From Methanobacterium veterum (GTDB lineage: Archaea > Methanobacteriota > Methanobacteria > Methanobacteriales > Methanobacteriaceae): a stretch of DNA of 64,000 bases. Within the stretch, counting starts at the first letter, position 1, and each line of letters starts with the position of its first letter. The stretch covers positions 134,153-198,152 of the forward strand of contig NZ_KN050694.1 of the NCBI RefSeq assembly GCF_000745485.1. The letters run 5' to 3'. Below are positions 8,542-21,574 of the stretch, piece after piece. A program made the translations under genes and the position numbers. A model generated the notes under the pieces. It saw only the letters and a list, made by a program, of their open reading frames with translations, had not been told where the DNA came from and ran no database searches.

Positions 8542-8720
8542 AATTATGTTAAAAAGTTCATATTTCTTTTATTTTTATAAAATAAATATGATTTTTTATC
8601 TAAATAGATTGATTATAAACTTGATTGAAAAAAAGTTATTTTAAAATTAGAAAGCCAGATGCATTCGATAATCTTAGATTTTCAAAACAAAAATTAGGAA
8701 AATTTTGATTTACTGAAGCG

Positions 8721-8862
8721 CCTTTGAAAAATTTGTTTTCGAGGCATGCGAAAATTGAAAATTTTAGCAGTTGCAAAATTTCATTTTGCAAACATAAAAA
8801 ATTTTTGAATTTTTAGAAAAATATGTAATATTTTTCTAACTCCCAAAAATCTTCGATTTTTG
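8721..8862. repeat. Palindrome array A: five consecutive short hairpins
   Basis: Five unrelated inverted repeats follow each other. They are an imperfect one at 8721-8744, AAAATT/AATTTT around 8752-8767, a perfect 9-bp stem with TTC loop at 8771-8791, a perfect 10-bp stem with GTA loop at 8815-8837, and an 8-bp stem with TTC loop at 8844-8862. The last has the ATC-TTC-GAT apex seen in the other arrays of this window. The array ends 12 bases before the 3' end of the tRNA-Leu gene and fills the whole gap after the zinc-ribbon membrane protein. Confidence 0.7.
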
Positions 8863-8873
8863 AGGATTTTTAA

Positions 8874-8958
<85 letters not shown>

Positions 8959-9005
8959 TGTTCATGTTGAACTAACACGAGAACATATCATCTTATTTAT
9001 CTTTC

Positions 9006-9017
9006 ACTATATAAATG
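9006..9017 (-). promoter_or_regulatory. TATA box for tRNA-Leu
   Basis: The minus strand reads CATTTATATAGT, a strong archaeal TATA box about 50-58 bases upstream of the mature tRNA 5' end. This predicts a start of transcription near 8986 and a leader of about 29 bases. Confidence 0.6.
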
Positions 9018-9039
9018 TTTCGATTCTACGTTGTTGATT

Positions 9040-10623
9040 TCATCTTATTTTGTATATTTTCAAACCGTTTATGGTGCCGTTGGTTATTTCTTTGTATTTT
9101 TTTAATAAATCCTCGTTGGTATTTGAGTTCCCCCAGAAAAAATAGTAATCAATTTTATATTCTTTAAAACTTTTTTCTAATTCCATGTCAGTCATAGGTT
9201 TTTTTGTGGTGCTGTTGGTCGCCCGTCCATAGTAATGGGCATTTAAATAATAAGCTATATTTAATGAATCTCTGTATTTGTCATTAGAGGCTATATTGCC
9301 GTGTACATTATATTTGTTGATAGAATTACTCATTGAGTAATAGTCCTGTCCTATGTACTGGTTATTCACCAGTGAACTTAGGGGAACTACGATTAATGAT
9401 ATTATAAACAGTAATAGAAGTAAAAATGTACCCAATTTATTTAAAAATCTTGTTTTAGATAGCATATTTAGAAGATAACCTCCCATTAATATTATTAATA
9501 TGTATACGATGAAAAAATACCGGAATTCTACAAAAATGATGAGATAACCTGCACAAAATAGAATTATGGTTAAAATAGGATATATTTGTTCTCCATTAAT
9601 TGAAATCAATTTACGCAGAGGTTTAAAGAGAAAAGATAGATAGATGACAAGGATTATCATGGAAAAATAGGTGAACTGCTGGAGGTATCCAATTAATTTT
9701 AAAAAGTTGTTTGCAATCAAGTTAAGTAAATAAATAAAAGATTTTCCTGAACTTAAAGGATTCCACGATTTCATTTTAAAATAGGATGGATCTTCCCATG
9801 CGCTTACTGATTTATCATTAGGAGGTTTCATTAATCCATTCCAGATTGGACTCCCATGCTGGAGGGGGCCGGATTCTTCAAAATTATATTTTCCAGATGT
9901 TCCAAAGGTCATATAGCCATATTTTTCACTGATCACTGCACTCCATGCCCCACTTATAACAAAAAATACTGCTAAACCTAAAAATAAATTTTTCAGCACT
10001 TTTTTCCTATTTGCTGTACTTTTTAGGTAATAAAATGAGTTCATTATTATAAAATGGGCAATGAAAAATGGAAAAGCATAACTTTTTGTTAAATAGGCCA
10101 GAGCTGCAAAAGTTCCGCATAATGCACTGTTATATAAATTCTGGGAATATGATGGATTGAAAATAAAATACAAGTAATATATTAAAAAACAAGTAAGTAA
10201 CAGGTCTACTGGGTTATAACGTAATGCAAAGTAAAGTATGACAAAAATAACTGGAAAAATGATGCTGATTCTAATTTTTTCGTTCATTTTGAACCTGTAG
10301 GATAAAAATATTGTTCCTGTGATTGTAAAAAAGCCGGTAATTAATGATAATATTTTAGTAGCATACATCACAGATTGTGGCGCTGGATTCTGTAAAATAA
10401 ATGGGGCAAGTATCCATGGAAAAAATGGTCCCCAGTAGCCGTTAACTGCATTTGAAATATCTACTGCTGCGTATAACTTTGCAACAGAAATAATGACAAT
10501 TAGGTCTCTACTTATTGTATCATACTGGTAATATCTGATGAAGTATGCTCCTAATATTGAGTATATTACTAAAAATAATGCAAAAATTATCTTGCTTTTA
10601 GCAAGTGTGTTAATTTTCAGCAT
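9040..10623 (-). CDS. Polytopic GT-C-fold glycosyltransferase-like protein (ArnT/PMT type)
   Basis: This 527-residue membrane protein has about eleven to twelve hydrophobic segments and a soluble C-terminal tail of about 90 residues. It resembles GT39/ArnT-type transferases that use lipid-linked sugars outside the membrane. After the first membrane helix comes a loop with an acidic residue (ISRDLIV) and a GYWGPFFPW motif, in the position of the catalytic loop in that fold. It is a clear paralog of the protein at 11843-13453, which has the matching AYWSPLISW, TKSYAFPFFIAHF-like and KVLKNLF segments. It borders the glycan island. The substrate is unknown, and the family assignment is by topology and motif. 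Confidence 0.75.
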   Translation of the reverse strand: MLKINTLAKSKIIFALFLVIYSILGAYFIRYYQYDTISRDLIVIISVAKLYAAVDISNAVNGYWGPFFPWILAPFILQNPAPQSVMYATKILSLITGFFTITGTIFLSYRFKMNEKIRISIIFPVIFVILYFALRYNPVDLLLTCFLIYYLYFIFNPSYSQNLYNSALCGTFAALAYLTKSYAFPFFIAHFIIMNSFYYLKSTANRKKVLKNLFLGLAVFFVISGAWSAVISEKYGYMTFGTSGKYNFEESGPLQHGSPIWNGLMKPPNDKSVSAWEDPSYFKMKSWNPLSSGKSFIYLLNLIANNFLKLIGYLQQFTYFSMIILVIYLSFLFKPLRKLISINGEQIYPILTIILFCAGYLIIFVEFRYFFIVYILIILMGGYLLNMLSKTRFLNKLGTFLLLLLFIISLIVVPLSSLVNNQYIGQDYYSMSNSINKYNVHGNIASNDKYRDSLNIAYYLNAHYYGRATNSTTKKPMTDMELEKSFKEYKIDYYFFWGNSNTNEDLLKKYKEITNGTINGLKIYKIR

Positions 10624-10920
10624 ATTATTACTAGTATGCTGATAGTTAATAACACTATAGTGGCATATTTTTTAATTTACAGGATCAATTGAGTATAGAT
10701 AATCATAATTGATTATCTGGGATACTTTGATTAATTTGATTTATACAGTTATATTTGGAGTTAGTTAAGAAATAATAGTTTATTCGGAGTTAAGCATGTT
10801 GACAAACTATTTTGCATAAATTTAAAACATTATTTTATCTATGAAAAGTCTAAAATAAAATATTATACTTTTAAAGTCATTTAAAAAAAGTAAAATAGCT
10901 ATATTTGGATAGGTAATCAT

Positions 10921-11217
10921 ATGAAAGCTGTAACTGAAACCAATGATGGAATATTAGTAGATATAGAAGTTTCTCCTAAATCAAAGAAATTTGAAATAAT
11001 TGGTTACAATGAGTGGAGAGAAAAAATAGAAATTAGAATAAAATCAGTTCCACAAAAGGGTAAAGCTAATAAAGAAATAATAAATGAATTTTCACGTCTT
11101 ACCGGGTCGCAAGTTGAGATTATTTCAGGACTGAAAAGCCATCATAAGACTCTCCGAGTTTATAATCTCTCTAAATCTGAATTTTTACATATTCTAAATG
11201 ATAAATATAATTTATAG
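10921..11217 (+). CDS. DUF167 (YggU-family) protein
   Basis: This 98-residue protein shows the DUF167 pattern: an early VDIEVSPKSKKFEI strand, then IEIRIKSVPQKGKANKEIINEFSR, then VEIISGLKSHHKTLRV. The PxxGKAN motif and the G-x-KSxxK segment are the family's conserved core. The function of DUF167 is unknown despite wide occurrence. The ATG at 10921 follows AGGTAAT. It is a single gene between two stretches of just under 300 bases. Confidence 0.92.
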   Translation: MKAVTETNDGILVDIEVSPKSKKFEIIGYNEWREKIEIRIKSVPQKGKANKEIINEFSRLTGSQVEIISGLKSHHKTLRVYNLSKSEFLHILNDKYNL

Positions 11218-11286
11218 TACTGTATATTATCAAACTTATAGTTTCCTAACGTCAAAATCATTTTAATAGTAATCTAGAACATCTGA

Positions 11287-11301
11287 TTATTCACTATAAA
11301 T
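11287..11301 (+). promoter_or_regulatory. TATA-like 15-base motif repeated elsewhere in the window
   Basis: TTATTCACTATAAAT occurs here and again at 62428-62442. The CTATAAAT core looks like a TATA box. It lies about 215 bases upstream of the small membrane gene at 11515, too far to be its proximal promoter without a long leader. Function uncertain. Confidence 0.3.
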
Positions 11302-11514
11302 AGGGATCAGGTAGAACAAATATTATATATCTAAAAGTTGAGTTATTTTTATATCATCAACAATTTAATCTCAAATTAAAAAACAAAAATTATCCAATTT
11401 ATTTCATTTGACTTTAATGTTATACCCTTTAAATCAGTTAAAACAATATATTAGGGGCAATATTCAAGTGAAAATATAAAATACTGGTAATTATTTAAAA
11501 ACAGGTTATAAAAT

Positions 11515-11745
11515 ATGACAGGTAAAAATACAAATTATTTAATCGTAGCTGTAGTTTTTATTATGGCTGTATATGCGTTCTATACAAAATACTATTTTAA
11601 CGCATCAGGGTGGTTTTTATTAGGGTTAACTTTGATTTTAATCACATATTTCTCTAAAATTAGTGCAGATAAGAAATATTATATAATGGCACTTCCACTG
11701 CCGATTTTAGCCTTAATTTGTTTTGCACTTGAGTTTTTCTACTAA
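11515..11745 (+). CDS. Small membrane protein, 76 residues
   Basis: Three hydrophobic stretches at about residues 7-24, 29-46 and 52-76 make up nearly the whole protein, with short charged turns between them. The ATG at 11515 has only a weak AGGTT site. No family is recognised. It precedes the GT-C paralog at 11843 by 97 bases in the same direction and may be cotranscribed with it. Confidence 0.55.
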   Translation: MTGKNTNYLIVAVVFIMAVYAFYTKYYFNASGWFLLGLTLILITYFSKISADKKYYIMALPLPILALICFALEFFY

Positions 11746-11842
11746 GTGTTTTTAGAGTAAAAAATATAAAATTTTAAGTTAGCTTATGGAATAATAATTT
11801 AGATGAAACATAAATTAATAAATGACTATCAATATAACTTAA

Positions 11843-13453
11843 ATGGCGTTAGGGGACATTATTAATACGATTACTATGAATTGGACTAAACATATAAGCA
11901 ATAATGTCGCTTTAAGAAGTAACAAAAGCCTGATTACGGCTTTAATGACTTTTTTATTATTAGGGATTATATTAATTAGGTATTATCAGTACCAGCTTAA
12001 TCCTGATGGCCTAGTTTATATAAAAATTGCTAAAATTTATTTAATGGGTGATTATGGTAATGCAATCAGCGCTTACTGGAGCCCCCTTATATCATGGCTT
12101 TTGATTCCATTTCTTGTTTATGGTATAAATCCAGTATATGTACTATTTTCAACGAAAGTACTGGCTTTAATTATAGGTTTTTTCACTCTACTTGGTATTG
12201 GAAAATTGTCTTATAAGTTTGAAATGAATAATACCATTCGAACTGTAATTCTTTTTTCAGCAGTTCCAGTGGTTTTATATTTTGCATACAGTGTGATAAC
12301 GCCGGATTTACTGCTGGTCTGTATACTTGTATATTATTTTAATATTATATTTGATTCAGAATATCCTAATAAACTATCTAATGGGTTACTTTGTGGTTTA
12401 CTTGGAGCATTGGCGTATTTAAGTAAAAGTTATGCTTTTCCATTTTTTATCGCACATTTTACATTGTTTAATATCATTCATTACTTTAAGAATATCCAAA
12501 ATAGGAAGAAAGTGCTGAAAAATTTATTTATTGGATTTGCAGTATTCTTTGTTATTAGTGGAATCTGGATTGGTTTAATAAGTCAAAAAGAGGGTGAAAT
12601 AACCTATAGTACTTCAGGAGAATTTAACCATAATCTTGTAGGTCCTGAATCTAAAGGATGGGGAATGACACATTATCTTGGTGAAGTTACATCAGATGGA
12701 TCTCTGACTCCAAGTGCAGATGTCAAATCATGGAGTCCATTTGAATCCTGGAGTAATTTTAAGCACCAGCTGAAGCTTATATACACCAATACTATAGATA
12801 CAATTAGTATATACAAATCATTCTCGTATTTCTCGCTTATAATACTGTTTGTATATTTGATGTTTTTTTTAAAACCATTTAAAAAAATATTAAAAGATAA
12901 TAGAATATATCCTATTTTAACTGTAATTATATTTTCTGTAGGTTATCTTCCCATTTTAGTTGAAGAGAGATATTTATGGGCTGTATATATCTTATTATTT
13001 TTAATGGGAGGGTATTTAGTTAATGAATTGTTTAAACATAGTTTTTTCACCACCCGTAGGAAAAGTATAATTTTGCTGGTTTTTGCACTTTCATTTATAT
13101 GGATGCCTGTGTCATTTTTAAGTGAAAATATTAATTTAGATAAGGAAATTTATAACATGGCAAATTTTATTGAAGATCAATACAGTATCCATGGAAATAT
13201 AGCAGTTAATCAGGACAATAAGAAAATAGCTGTAACTTATTTGTCGTATTATCTGGGAACTACTTATTTAGGGCAAACGAATAATACCAGTAGTTCTCAG
13301 CTACAAGAACAATTGAAAAAATATAATGTTGATTTTTATATAGTATGGGGAGATAATAACTCTGTTCTTAATGGATATGCTGAAGTTACAAATGGTAAAA
13401 TAAATGCTTTAAAGATATATTCTATAAATGATAAAGTACAAGTGGAAAATTAA
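11843..13453 (+). CDS. Polytopic GT-C-fold glycosyltransferase-like protein (ArnT/PMT type)
   Basis: This 536-residue protein is a paralog of the one at 9040-10623. It has the same layout: an N-terminal helix, an acidic loop (NPDGLVYIKIAKIY), an AYWSPLISW motif, a series of about eleven membrane segments and a C-terminal soluble domain of about 90 residues ending in a KYNVDFYIVWGDNN segment. That last segment closely parallels EYKIDYYFFWGNSN in the paralog. It likely adds a sugar from a lipid carrier outside the cell membrane. Acceptor and donor are unknown. It leads into the galU and glycosyltransferase genes downstream. Confidence 0.75.
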   Translation: MALGDIINTITMNWTKHISNNVALRSNKSLITALMTFLLLGIILIRYYQYQLNPDGLVYIKIAKIYLMGDYGNAISAYWSPLISWLLIPFLVYGINPVYVLFSTKVLALIIGFFTLLGIGKLSYKFEMNNTIRTVILFSAVPVVLYFAYSVITPDLLLVCILVYYFNIIFDSEYPNKLSNGLLCGLLGALAYLSKSYAFPFFIAHFTLFNIIHYFKNIQNRKKVLKNLFIGFAVFFVISGIWIGLISQKEGEITYSTSGEFNHNLVGPESKGWGMTHYLGEVTSDGSLTPSADVKSWSPFESWSNFKHQLKLIYTNTIDTISIYKSFSYFSLIILFVYLMFFLKPFKKILKDNRIYPILTVIIFSVGYLPILVEERYLWAVYILLFLMGGYLVNELFKHSFFTTRRKSIILLVFALSFIWMPVSFLSENINLDKEIYNMANFIEDQYSIHGNIAVNQDNKKIAVTYLSYYLGTTYLGQTNNTSSSQLQEQLKKYNVDFYIVWGDNNSVLNGYAEVTNGKINALKIYSINDKVQVEN

Positions 13454-13557
13454 ATCCATATAAAAACCAAAAAAGTTTATAAGTCATTTGAATGTAAGTA
13501 TAGTATGTATAATTAGAGAATTTAAACTTTTAACATGAAATTAATAGGTGAACAGTT

Positions 13558-14403
13558 ATGAAAGCGGTGATACCGGCTGCTGGACTTGGTACAAGGTTTT
13601 TACCTGCAACAAAGGCGCAACCAAAAGAAATGCTTCCCGTGTTTAATAAACCAACAATACAATACGTAGTTGAAGAAGCTGTGGCTTCTGGAATAGATGA
13701 TATACTGATAATCACAGGAAAAGGTAAACGATCCATTGAAGATCATTTTGACAGAGCTTTTGAATTAGAATACTTCCTTAAAAATGGTGGAAAAACTGAT
13801 TATCTCAAGGAAGTAGAATACATATCTGAACTCGCGGATATTTATTATGTAAGGCAGAAAAAGCAGAAAGGACTTGGAGATGCAATATCTTGTGCAAAAA
13901 AACACATCGACGGCGATCCATTTGCGGTTTTGCTCGGAGATACTATAGCTCAATCTGATGTTCCATGTACAAAGCAGCTTATGGATGTTTATGATAAATA
14001 TGAGTCTTCAGTAATTGCTATAGAAGAAGTTCCTGATGAAAAAGTAGAAAGGTATGGTATAATCAAGGGATCTAAAATTAATGATTCTCTTTATAAAATT
14101 GAAGACCTGGTTGAAAAACCTAAATTGGCAGATGCACCTTCCAATTTAGGAATTATAGGAAGATATTTACTCACTCCTGATATTTTTGATCATATCGATG
14201 CAGTTGAACCGGGTGTCGGTGGCGAAATCCAACTCACAGATGCTTTAAGGCATTTAGATGAAAGTTACGGTTGTATATTCAACGGTAAACTTCACGATAT
14301 TGGGAATACCGTTGACTGGCTTAAAAGCTCAATTGAAATTGCAATGGAAAATGAAGATGTTAAGAAAGAATTACTAGAGCATTTAAGCAATCTTCTAAAA
14401 TAA
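13558..14403 (+). CDS. galU: UTP-glucose-1-phosphate uridylyltransferase
   Basis: This 281-residue nucleotidyltransferase makes UDP-glucose from UTP and glucose 1-phosphate in the cytoplasm. The N-terminus has AVIPAAGLGTRFLPATKAQPKEMLPV, the nucleotide-binding signature (shown here in full as positions 3-28 only by its key parts: G-L-G-T-R-F near 10 and PKEMLP near 22). Further family motifs are VLLGDT at about residue 123, VEKP near 184 and a PGVGGEIQLTDA motif near 221. The length fits archaeal and bacterial GalU. The ATG at 13558 follows AGGTGA. It supplies activated hexose to the glycosyltransferases that follow on the same strand. Confidence 0.93.
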   Translation: MKAVIPAAGLGTRFLPATKAQPKEMLPVFNKPTIQYVVEEAVASGIDDILIITGKGKRSIEDHFDRAFELEYFLKNGGKTDYLKEVEYISELADIYYVRQKKQKGLGDAISCAKKHIDGDPFAVLLGDTIAQSDVPCTKQLMDVYDKYESSVIAIEEVPDEKVERYGIIKGSKINDSLYKIEDLVEKPKLADAPSNLGIIGRYLLTPDIFDHIDAVEPGVGGEIQLTDALRHLDESYGCIFNGKLHDIGNTVDWLKSSIEIAMENEDVKKELLEHLSNLLK

Positions 14404-14552
14404 TCGATGTTTTTAATTATTTTTATTAATTTAACATCTCTTTTTTTATTGATTATAAACAAATTATATAAGCAATACCATCAAAAATTGAACAGTATAC
14501 TGAATTATTTATGATTTAAAAATTATGGAAAGATATTAAACTAAGTGATTTT

Positions 14553-15677
<1,125 letters not shown>

Positions 15678-15685
15678 TTGAGGTT

Positions 15686-15767
15686 TAGATGAATTTACAA
15701 TTCATCTACCAAAATTATGCATTACTTGAAAATCTAAAAATCAAGGATTTTCACACTTTTAGATTAA
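15686..15767. repeat. Small palindrome array E
   Basis: A perfect 10-bp stem (TAGATGAATT/AATTCATCTA) with TAC loop spans 15686-15708. It is followed by a nested pair: AATCTAAAA with TTTTAGATT enclosing AAAATC-AAG-GATTTT at about 15730-15766. These perfect stems with three-base loops resemble the larger arrays A-D in the window. The array lies between two plus-strand glycosyltransferase genes. Confidence 0.55.
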
Positions 15768-15798
15768 AAGATCTCATCAAAGTTTTGAAGTTGAAGAA

Positions 15799-16928
<1,130 letters not shown>

Positions 16929-16980
16929 TCCTAAGACTAAATAATGCTTTTTTGACGGATTTAATGTTGAAGTGAATAAA

Positions 16981-18099
16981 ATGAAGATAGTTCAAACGCC
17001 TGTTAGGTTTTACCCGTTTATAGGCGGTGTGGAAAATTATGTATATTATTTATCAAAGGAACTGGTTAAATTAGGCCAGGATATTACTATTATTTGTGCA
17101 AATGAACCTGTTTCAAAAAAACAAGAAGTTATTGATGGTATCACAGTAAAAAGACTTTCTTATTTTGGTAAAATTGCAAATACTAATATAACTCCGCAGT
17201 TGCCATTTGCACTGTCAAGAGAAGAATTTGATGTTATTCATACCCATGTACCTACTCCTTGGAGTGCTGATTGGAGTAATATAACCTCTAAATTTAAAAA
17301 AAAGCCTTTAGTTGTTACTTATCATAATGATATAATTGGGAATGGTATTGCAAATTATATTGCGGGATTTTATAATTCCACTGCTTTAAAATCGTTGCTG
17401 GGCCAAGCAGATAAAATAATAATTACTCAACCTAATTATCTGTATTCATCTCCTTATCTGGGAAATTATGAGGATAAGATTGAAGTTATACCAAATGGAG
17501 TTGATGTAGATAAATTTAAACCGCTTGATGTGGAAAAACAGGAAAACAGCATATTTTTCCTGAGCCTCTTAGATGAATTTCACAAATATAAGGGTCTGGA
17601 CTATTTATTAAATGCATTAAAAATAGTAAAACTTGAAATAGAAGACGTAAAATTAATAGTTGGTGGAAAAGGTAAGTTACTGGACTATTACCGCAGCATG
17701 GTAAATGAAATGGGCTTGGGGGACAATGTTGAATTCCATGGTTTTATTCCAGATGAGAAAATTGTGGAATATTACAGTAAATGCAGTGTTTTTATACTGC
17801 CATCAATCTCATCAAAACAGGAAGGTTTTGGTATTGTTGCCCTTGAGGCGCTTGCATGTGAAACTCCGGTGATAAGCACAGAGATTGTTGGTGTAGCAGC
17901 TGATGTCAAAGAAAGTAATTCTGGGATTATTGTACCGCCTAAAGATATAGATAAACTTGCAGATGCAATACTTAAAATATTATCTAACAAAGATTCATCC
18001 TTCAAAATGGGATTTAATGGAAGAAGACTTGTAGAAGAAAAGTATACCTGGGCAGGTATTGCTAAAATGGCTGAAAAGGTTTATAAAGAGTTACTATAA
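16981..18099 (+). CDS. GT4 family glycosyltransferase
   Basis: This GT-B glycosyltransferase of about 372 residues has an N-terminal [14 protein letters not shown] motif, a VIPNGVD linker near residue 175, and the donor-site motif [19 protein letters not shown] (E-x7-E type) near 285. I take the ATG at 16981, with GTGA about six bases upstream; the in-frame GTG at 16972 is part of that site. It is 52 bases downstream of another GT4 gene. Substrate unknown. Confidence 0.9.
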   Translation: MKIVQTPVRFYPFIGGVENYVYYLSKELVKLGQDITIICANEPVSKKQEVIDGITVKRLSYFGKIANTNITPQLPFALSREEFDVIHTHVPTPWSADWSNITSKFKKKPLVVTYHNDIIGNGIANYIAGFYNSTALKSLLGQADKIIITQPNYLYSSPYLGNYEDKIEVIPNGVDVDKFKPLDVEKQENSIFFLSLLDEFHKYKGLDYLLNALKIVKLEIEDVKLIVGGKGKLLDYYRSMVNEMGLGDNVEFHGFIPDEKIVEYYSKCSVFILPSISSKQEGFGIVALEALACETPVISTEIVGVAADVKESNSGIIVPPKDIDKLADAILKILSNKDSSFKMGFNGRRLVEEKYTWAGIAKMAEKVYKELL

Positions 18100-18229
18100 T
18101 TAAATATTTATTCAAACAATTTAGGAATATTATAATACTACCATCAAATAAATAATAGCTGTTAAAATTGAAAATATGCTATTTGGTGAAAATTAATTCA
18201 GAAAATTTCGGTATTAAGGAGAACAGTGA

Positions 18230-20320
18230 ATGCTTGACAATATAAATAATTTTGGAATTAAAAAATGGCTTATAACTCTTATTTCTATACTTTTTATAAC
18301 AGATATCCTAATAATTTTAGATATTCCATTTTTAAGAGAGTTTATGGCATTTGTCACTTTTATTACTGTTCCGGGAATACTGATTCTTCATGTACTGAAA
18401 TTAAATAAAATAGAATTTATTAAAAAAATAGTGCTTGTGATAGGTTTAAGTGTAGCATTCCTTATATTCATGGGCTTGCTGTTAAATAGTCTTTACCCGG
18501 TTATATTAAAACCATTATCTTTAACGCCGGTACTTATTTTATCCAATGTAATTTTGATAATTCTGGCATTTACCTCATACTTGAGGAATAGAAATGACTT
18601 TAATTTAAATGATTTTTTAAATTTAAATATTAATTTAAATGGTAAATTAGCTTCGCCCTTAATTTTTCCAGCGTTATTCCCATTTATGGCAGTTTTTGGC
18701 ACTTCTTTGATGAATTTAACCCAGAATAATTTTATTTTGATTGCAATGTTACTTTTAATTCCAGCTTATATCATTGCAATAACTATTTTAAAGGATAAAA
18801 TTCCCGGTGCTACTTACCCATTTGCTATCTGGACAATTTCCCTGAGTTTGCTGATAATGAACGGGCTCACTTCCTTTCATTTAATAGGTAGAGATGTTCA
18901 TTATGAATATTATTCTTTCCAGCTGGCTCTTCAAAGCTTCCATTGGGATATAAATACTTACTTAAACCCTTATAATGCATGTTTAAGCATTACAATACTA
19001 CCTACTGTTCTACAGTCCCTTTCTAATCTTAGCGCGGAGTATATTTTTAAGATATTCAGTTTAATAGGGTCATTTATCCCTCTGGTAGTGTATGTGGTAT
19101 CTAAAAAATACCTTAGGAATAAATATGCGTTTTTTGCGGGCTTACTTTTCTCTTTCCAGCTGTTCTTTGTATATCTTTTAGGGGCAGTAAGACAAGAGGT
19201 AGCAATTTTATTCTTCTTTTTGGCAATAATGGTTTTATTTGCAGCAGACATGAGTAAAAATACAAAAAAGATATTATTTGTTATTTTCATGTCTTCAGTA
19301 ATTGTTTCTCATTATACTACTGCATATATCTCATTTGTCCTTGTTTTACCTATACTGTTAATGCCTTTCTTTAAAGGACTAGTTGTTGATAAGAAACTTA
19401 AATTTACAAATTTTGATGTAATCGTTCTATTATTCTTATTTATTCTGGTATGGTACATTTTATTTGCAAAAGTGCAAGCAAGTGCAGGTAGTCAAGTAAT
19501 TCAATCGACTATAGCAGGTACGTCACTTGATAGGGGAGATTATGTCCTTGGAGTTCTGGGTATCGTGCTTAAGTCTGTTCCAAATGCCATAAGCGTGATC
19601 GTACATGATTTAATCTTTGTTACCATAGGAGTGGGCCTTTTAACTATACTGCGGAACTATAAAAAGTTTACAGAAAAAATTGATCCAGAGTATATAGTTG
19701 CAATATTTGTATCTATAATACTGCTGGTGCTGTTCCTTGTCCTGCCGTATATATCAGTGGCTTATGATGCTGTAAGGTTATTCTTCCAGCTATTAATCTT
19801 TTTAGCCCCTGTTTTTATTATAGGGGCAATGAAAATTGCAAAAATTATTAAAAGACCAAAATGGGATATTTTAATAATATTGGTGCTACTGCTTTCTCTA
19901 TTTTCATGTGCAACATATCTTCAATATCATTTTTGTGGGGAACCATATTCACCAGACTATGATGCAAATGGGCTTGTTAGAAATGAAGGGTATATCTATA
20001 ATCAAGAAGTAGTAGGGGCAACATGGCTTAAAGATCATTATATGGATAATTATACTACTTACTCTGAAGGTAGGGGATTAATAGTATTTTTAACTGCATA
20101 TGGTAATGACAGCACCAGCATGAATTTAAATAATTCAATATTCAGCTGGAATAAAACTGTAAATAGTGGATATATTTATTTAGGGTATTTGAATGTCAAT
20201 AAAAACGAAGTACTACCAGTATACACTAATTTAAATGTTCAAAATATGAGCAATTACTCAAATCTATTTTTAAGAAAGAGTAAAATTTATGACAATGGAG
20301 GAAGCCAGATATGGCTGTAG
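18230..20320 (+). CDS. DUF2206 family membrane protein, glycan-assembly associated
   Basis: This 696-residue protein has about fifteen hydrophobic segments and a C-terminal polar region of about 120 residues. The N-terminal organisation (four or five helices, then a long series, with a [17 protein letters not shown] loop near 223) fits the methanogen DUF2206 membrane family, which resembles GT-C glycosyltransferases in layout. AGGAG precedes the ATG at 18230. Its 3' end overlaps the next glycosyltransferase start by 10 bases, so translation is probably coupled. A role in sugar transfer at the membrane is inference. Confidence 0.8.
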   Translation: MLDNINNFGIKKWLITLISILFITDILIILDIPFLREFMAFVTFITVPGILILHVLKLNKIEFIKKIVLVIGLSVAFLIFMGLLLNSLYPVILKPLSLTPVLILSNVILIILAFTSYLRNRNDFNLNDFLNLNINLNGKLASPLIFPALFPFMAVFGTSLMNLTQNNFILIAMLLLIPAYIIAITILKDKIPGATYPFAIWTISLSLLIMNGLTSFHLIGRDVHYEYYSFQLALQSFHWDINTYLNPYNACLSITILPTVLQSLSNLSAEYIFKIFSLIGSFIPLVVYVVSKKYLRNKYAFFAGLLFSFQLFFVYLLGAVRQEVAILFFFLAIMVLFAADMSKNTKKILFVIFMSSVIVSHYTTAYISFVLVLPILLMPFFKGLVVDKKLKFTNFDVIVLLFLFILVWYILFAKVQASAGSQVIQSTIAGTSLDRGDYVLGVLGIVLKSVPNAISVIVHDLIFVTIGVGLLTILRNYKKFTEKIDPEYIVAIFVSIILLVLFLVLPYISVAYDAVRLFFQLLIFLAPVFIIGAMKIAKIIKRPKWDILIILVLLLSLFSCATYLQYHFCGEPYSPDYDANGLVRNEGYIYNQEVVGATWLKDHYMDNYTTYSEGRGLIVFLTAYGNDSTSMNLNNSIFSWNKTVNSGYIYLGYLNVNKNEVLPVYTNLNVQNMSNYSNLFLRKSKIYDNGGSQIWL

Positions 20321-21480
20321 ATAAAGATCTAAAGAGTTCAAAAATCCTTTTCATTCATCATACTGCTATGTGGTACCGGAAACCTTTTTTTCGGATGTTA
20401 AGCAAGATTTATGATGTTAAATATTTGTTTACCAACGTTGAAGGCTATAATAAAACATATGACACTGATTTGTCTCAAAGGATCGAGGGACTGGAAGGAG
20501 TAAACTATGAAGTAGTTAAAAATTATTTTGGAATAGCCTTTGGTGCAATTAAGGAAACTATGGGAGAATATGATGTATTTGTTGGAGGAAGCTGGGATAC
20601 TCCCACAGATCTTATAGAAACATTATTTTATTTCATTGTTGTTAAACTACGAAGGAAACCTTTTATTCTATGGAGGGAAGACTGGGACTGGAATGTCAAA
20701 TCTCTTAAAAGATCCTTTGTTAAATTTATGGCAGGTTTTATAGGTAGGAACGTAGATGCTATACTTGTACCGGGTTCTAAGCACAGGGAATTTTTCACAT
20801 CACTTGGCGTCTCATCTGATAATATTTTTATAATGCCCAACGTGAGCAATATAAAGTCAAATGATAAAGACTTCCAAAATAGGGAAAATATAAGGAAAGA
20901 ACTTAATCTGGAAAATAAAAAGGTTATTTTGTATGTGGGACGTTTAATAGATCTTAAAGGTGTAGACTATTTAATAAAAGCTTTTTATAAGCTTGGTAAA
21001 GATTGTAAAGATATTGTTTTACTTGTTGTTGGTGAAGGGCCGGAAAAGTCAAAATTGGAATCGCTTGCAGAAGAACTTGGTGTAAATAATAGTGTTATTT
21101 TCACTGGAAATATTGACAACAGTCTCCTTGGCGGATATTATTTATTGTCCAATGTCTTTGTACTGCCTTCAATAACTACCTATTTTGCAGATGCATGTCC
21201 ACTTGTGGTTAACGAAGCCATGTATTTTGCAAAACCAGTAATTACAAGTGATGCAGTTGGGACCACGTTTATGATTCAAAATGGCAAAAATGGGTATGTA
21301 GTCCCTGAAAGGGATGCAGATTCACTGTGTAATGCCATATGTAAAATAATATCTGACCCTGATTTAGAGAAAAAAATGGGTAATGAGTCGAAGAATGTAA
21401 TTGAGGAAGGGTTTAAATATAAAAATATGGTTGATGGTTTTACAAGTGCACTGGAACACGTGATGAAAAGAAAAAAGTGA
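20311..21480 (+). CDS. GT4 family glycosyltransferase
   Basis: This 389-residue GT-B protein has the motifs [19 protein letters not shown] near residue 208 and [12 protein letters not shown] near 240. A donor-site region around residues 290-310 ([17 protein letters not shown]) keeps the second glutamate, while the first is replaced in the usual E-x7-E pattern, as in some GT4 subgroups. [12 protein letters not shown] stretch lies near 120. The ATG lies within the end of the DUF2206 gene with GGAGGAAG upstream. Substrate unknown. Confidence 0.88.
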   Translation: MAVDKDLKSSKILFIHHTAMWYRKPFFRMLSKIYDVKYLFTNVEGYNKTYDTDLSQRIEGLEGVNYEVVKNYFGIAFGAIKETMGEYDVFVGGSWDTPTDLIETLFYFIVVKLRRKPFILWREDWDWNVKSLKRSFVKFMAGFIGRNVDAILVPGSKHREFFTSLGVSSDNIFIMPNVSNIKSNDKDFQNRENIRKELNLENKKVILYVGRLIDLKGVDYLIKAFYKLGKDCKDIVLLVVGEGPEKSKLESLAEELGVNNSVIFTGNIDNSLLGGYYLLSNVFVLPSITTYFADACPLVVNEAMYFAKPVITSDAVGTTFMIQNGKNGYVVPERDADSLCNAICKIISDPDLEKKMGNESKNVIEEGFKYKNMVDGFTSALEHVMKRKK

Positions 21481-21574
21481 GAAATATCGATAATTTTAAA
21501 TATTAAAATCAATTGAATATCTAAAATACCTAAAATTAGATAAGTAATAGCGTAATAATCAGCAGGGTGAACAT

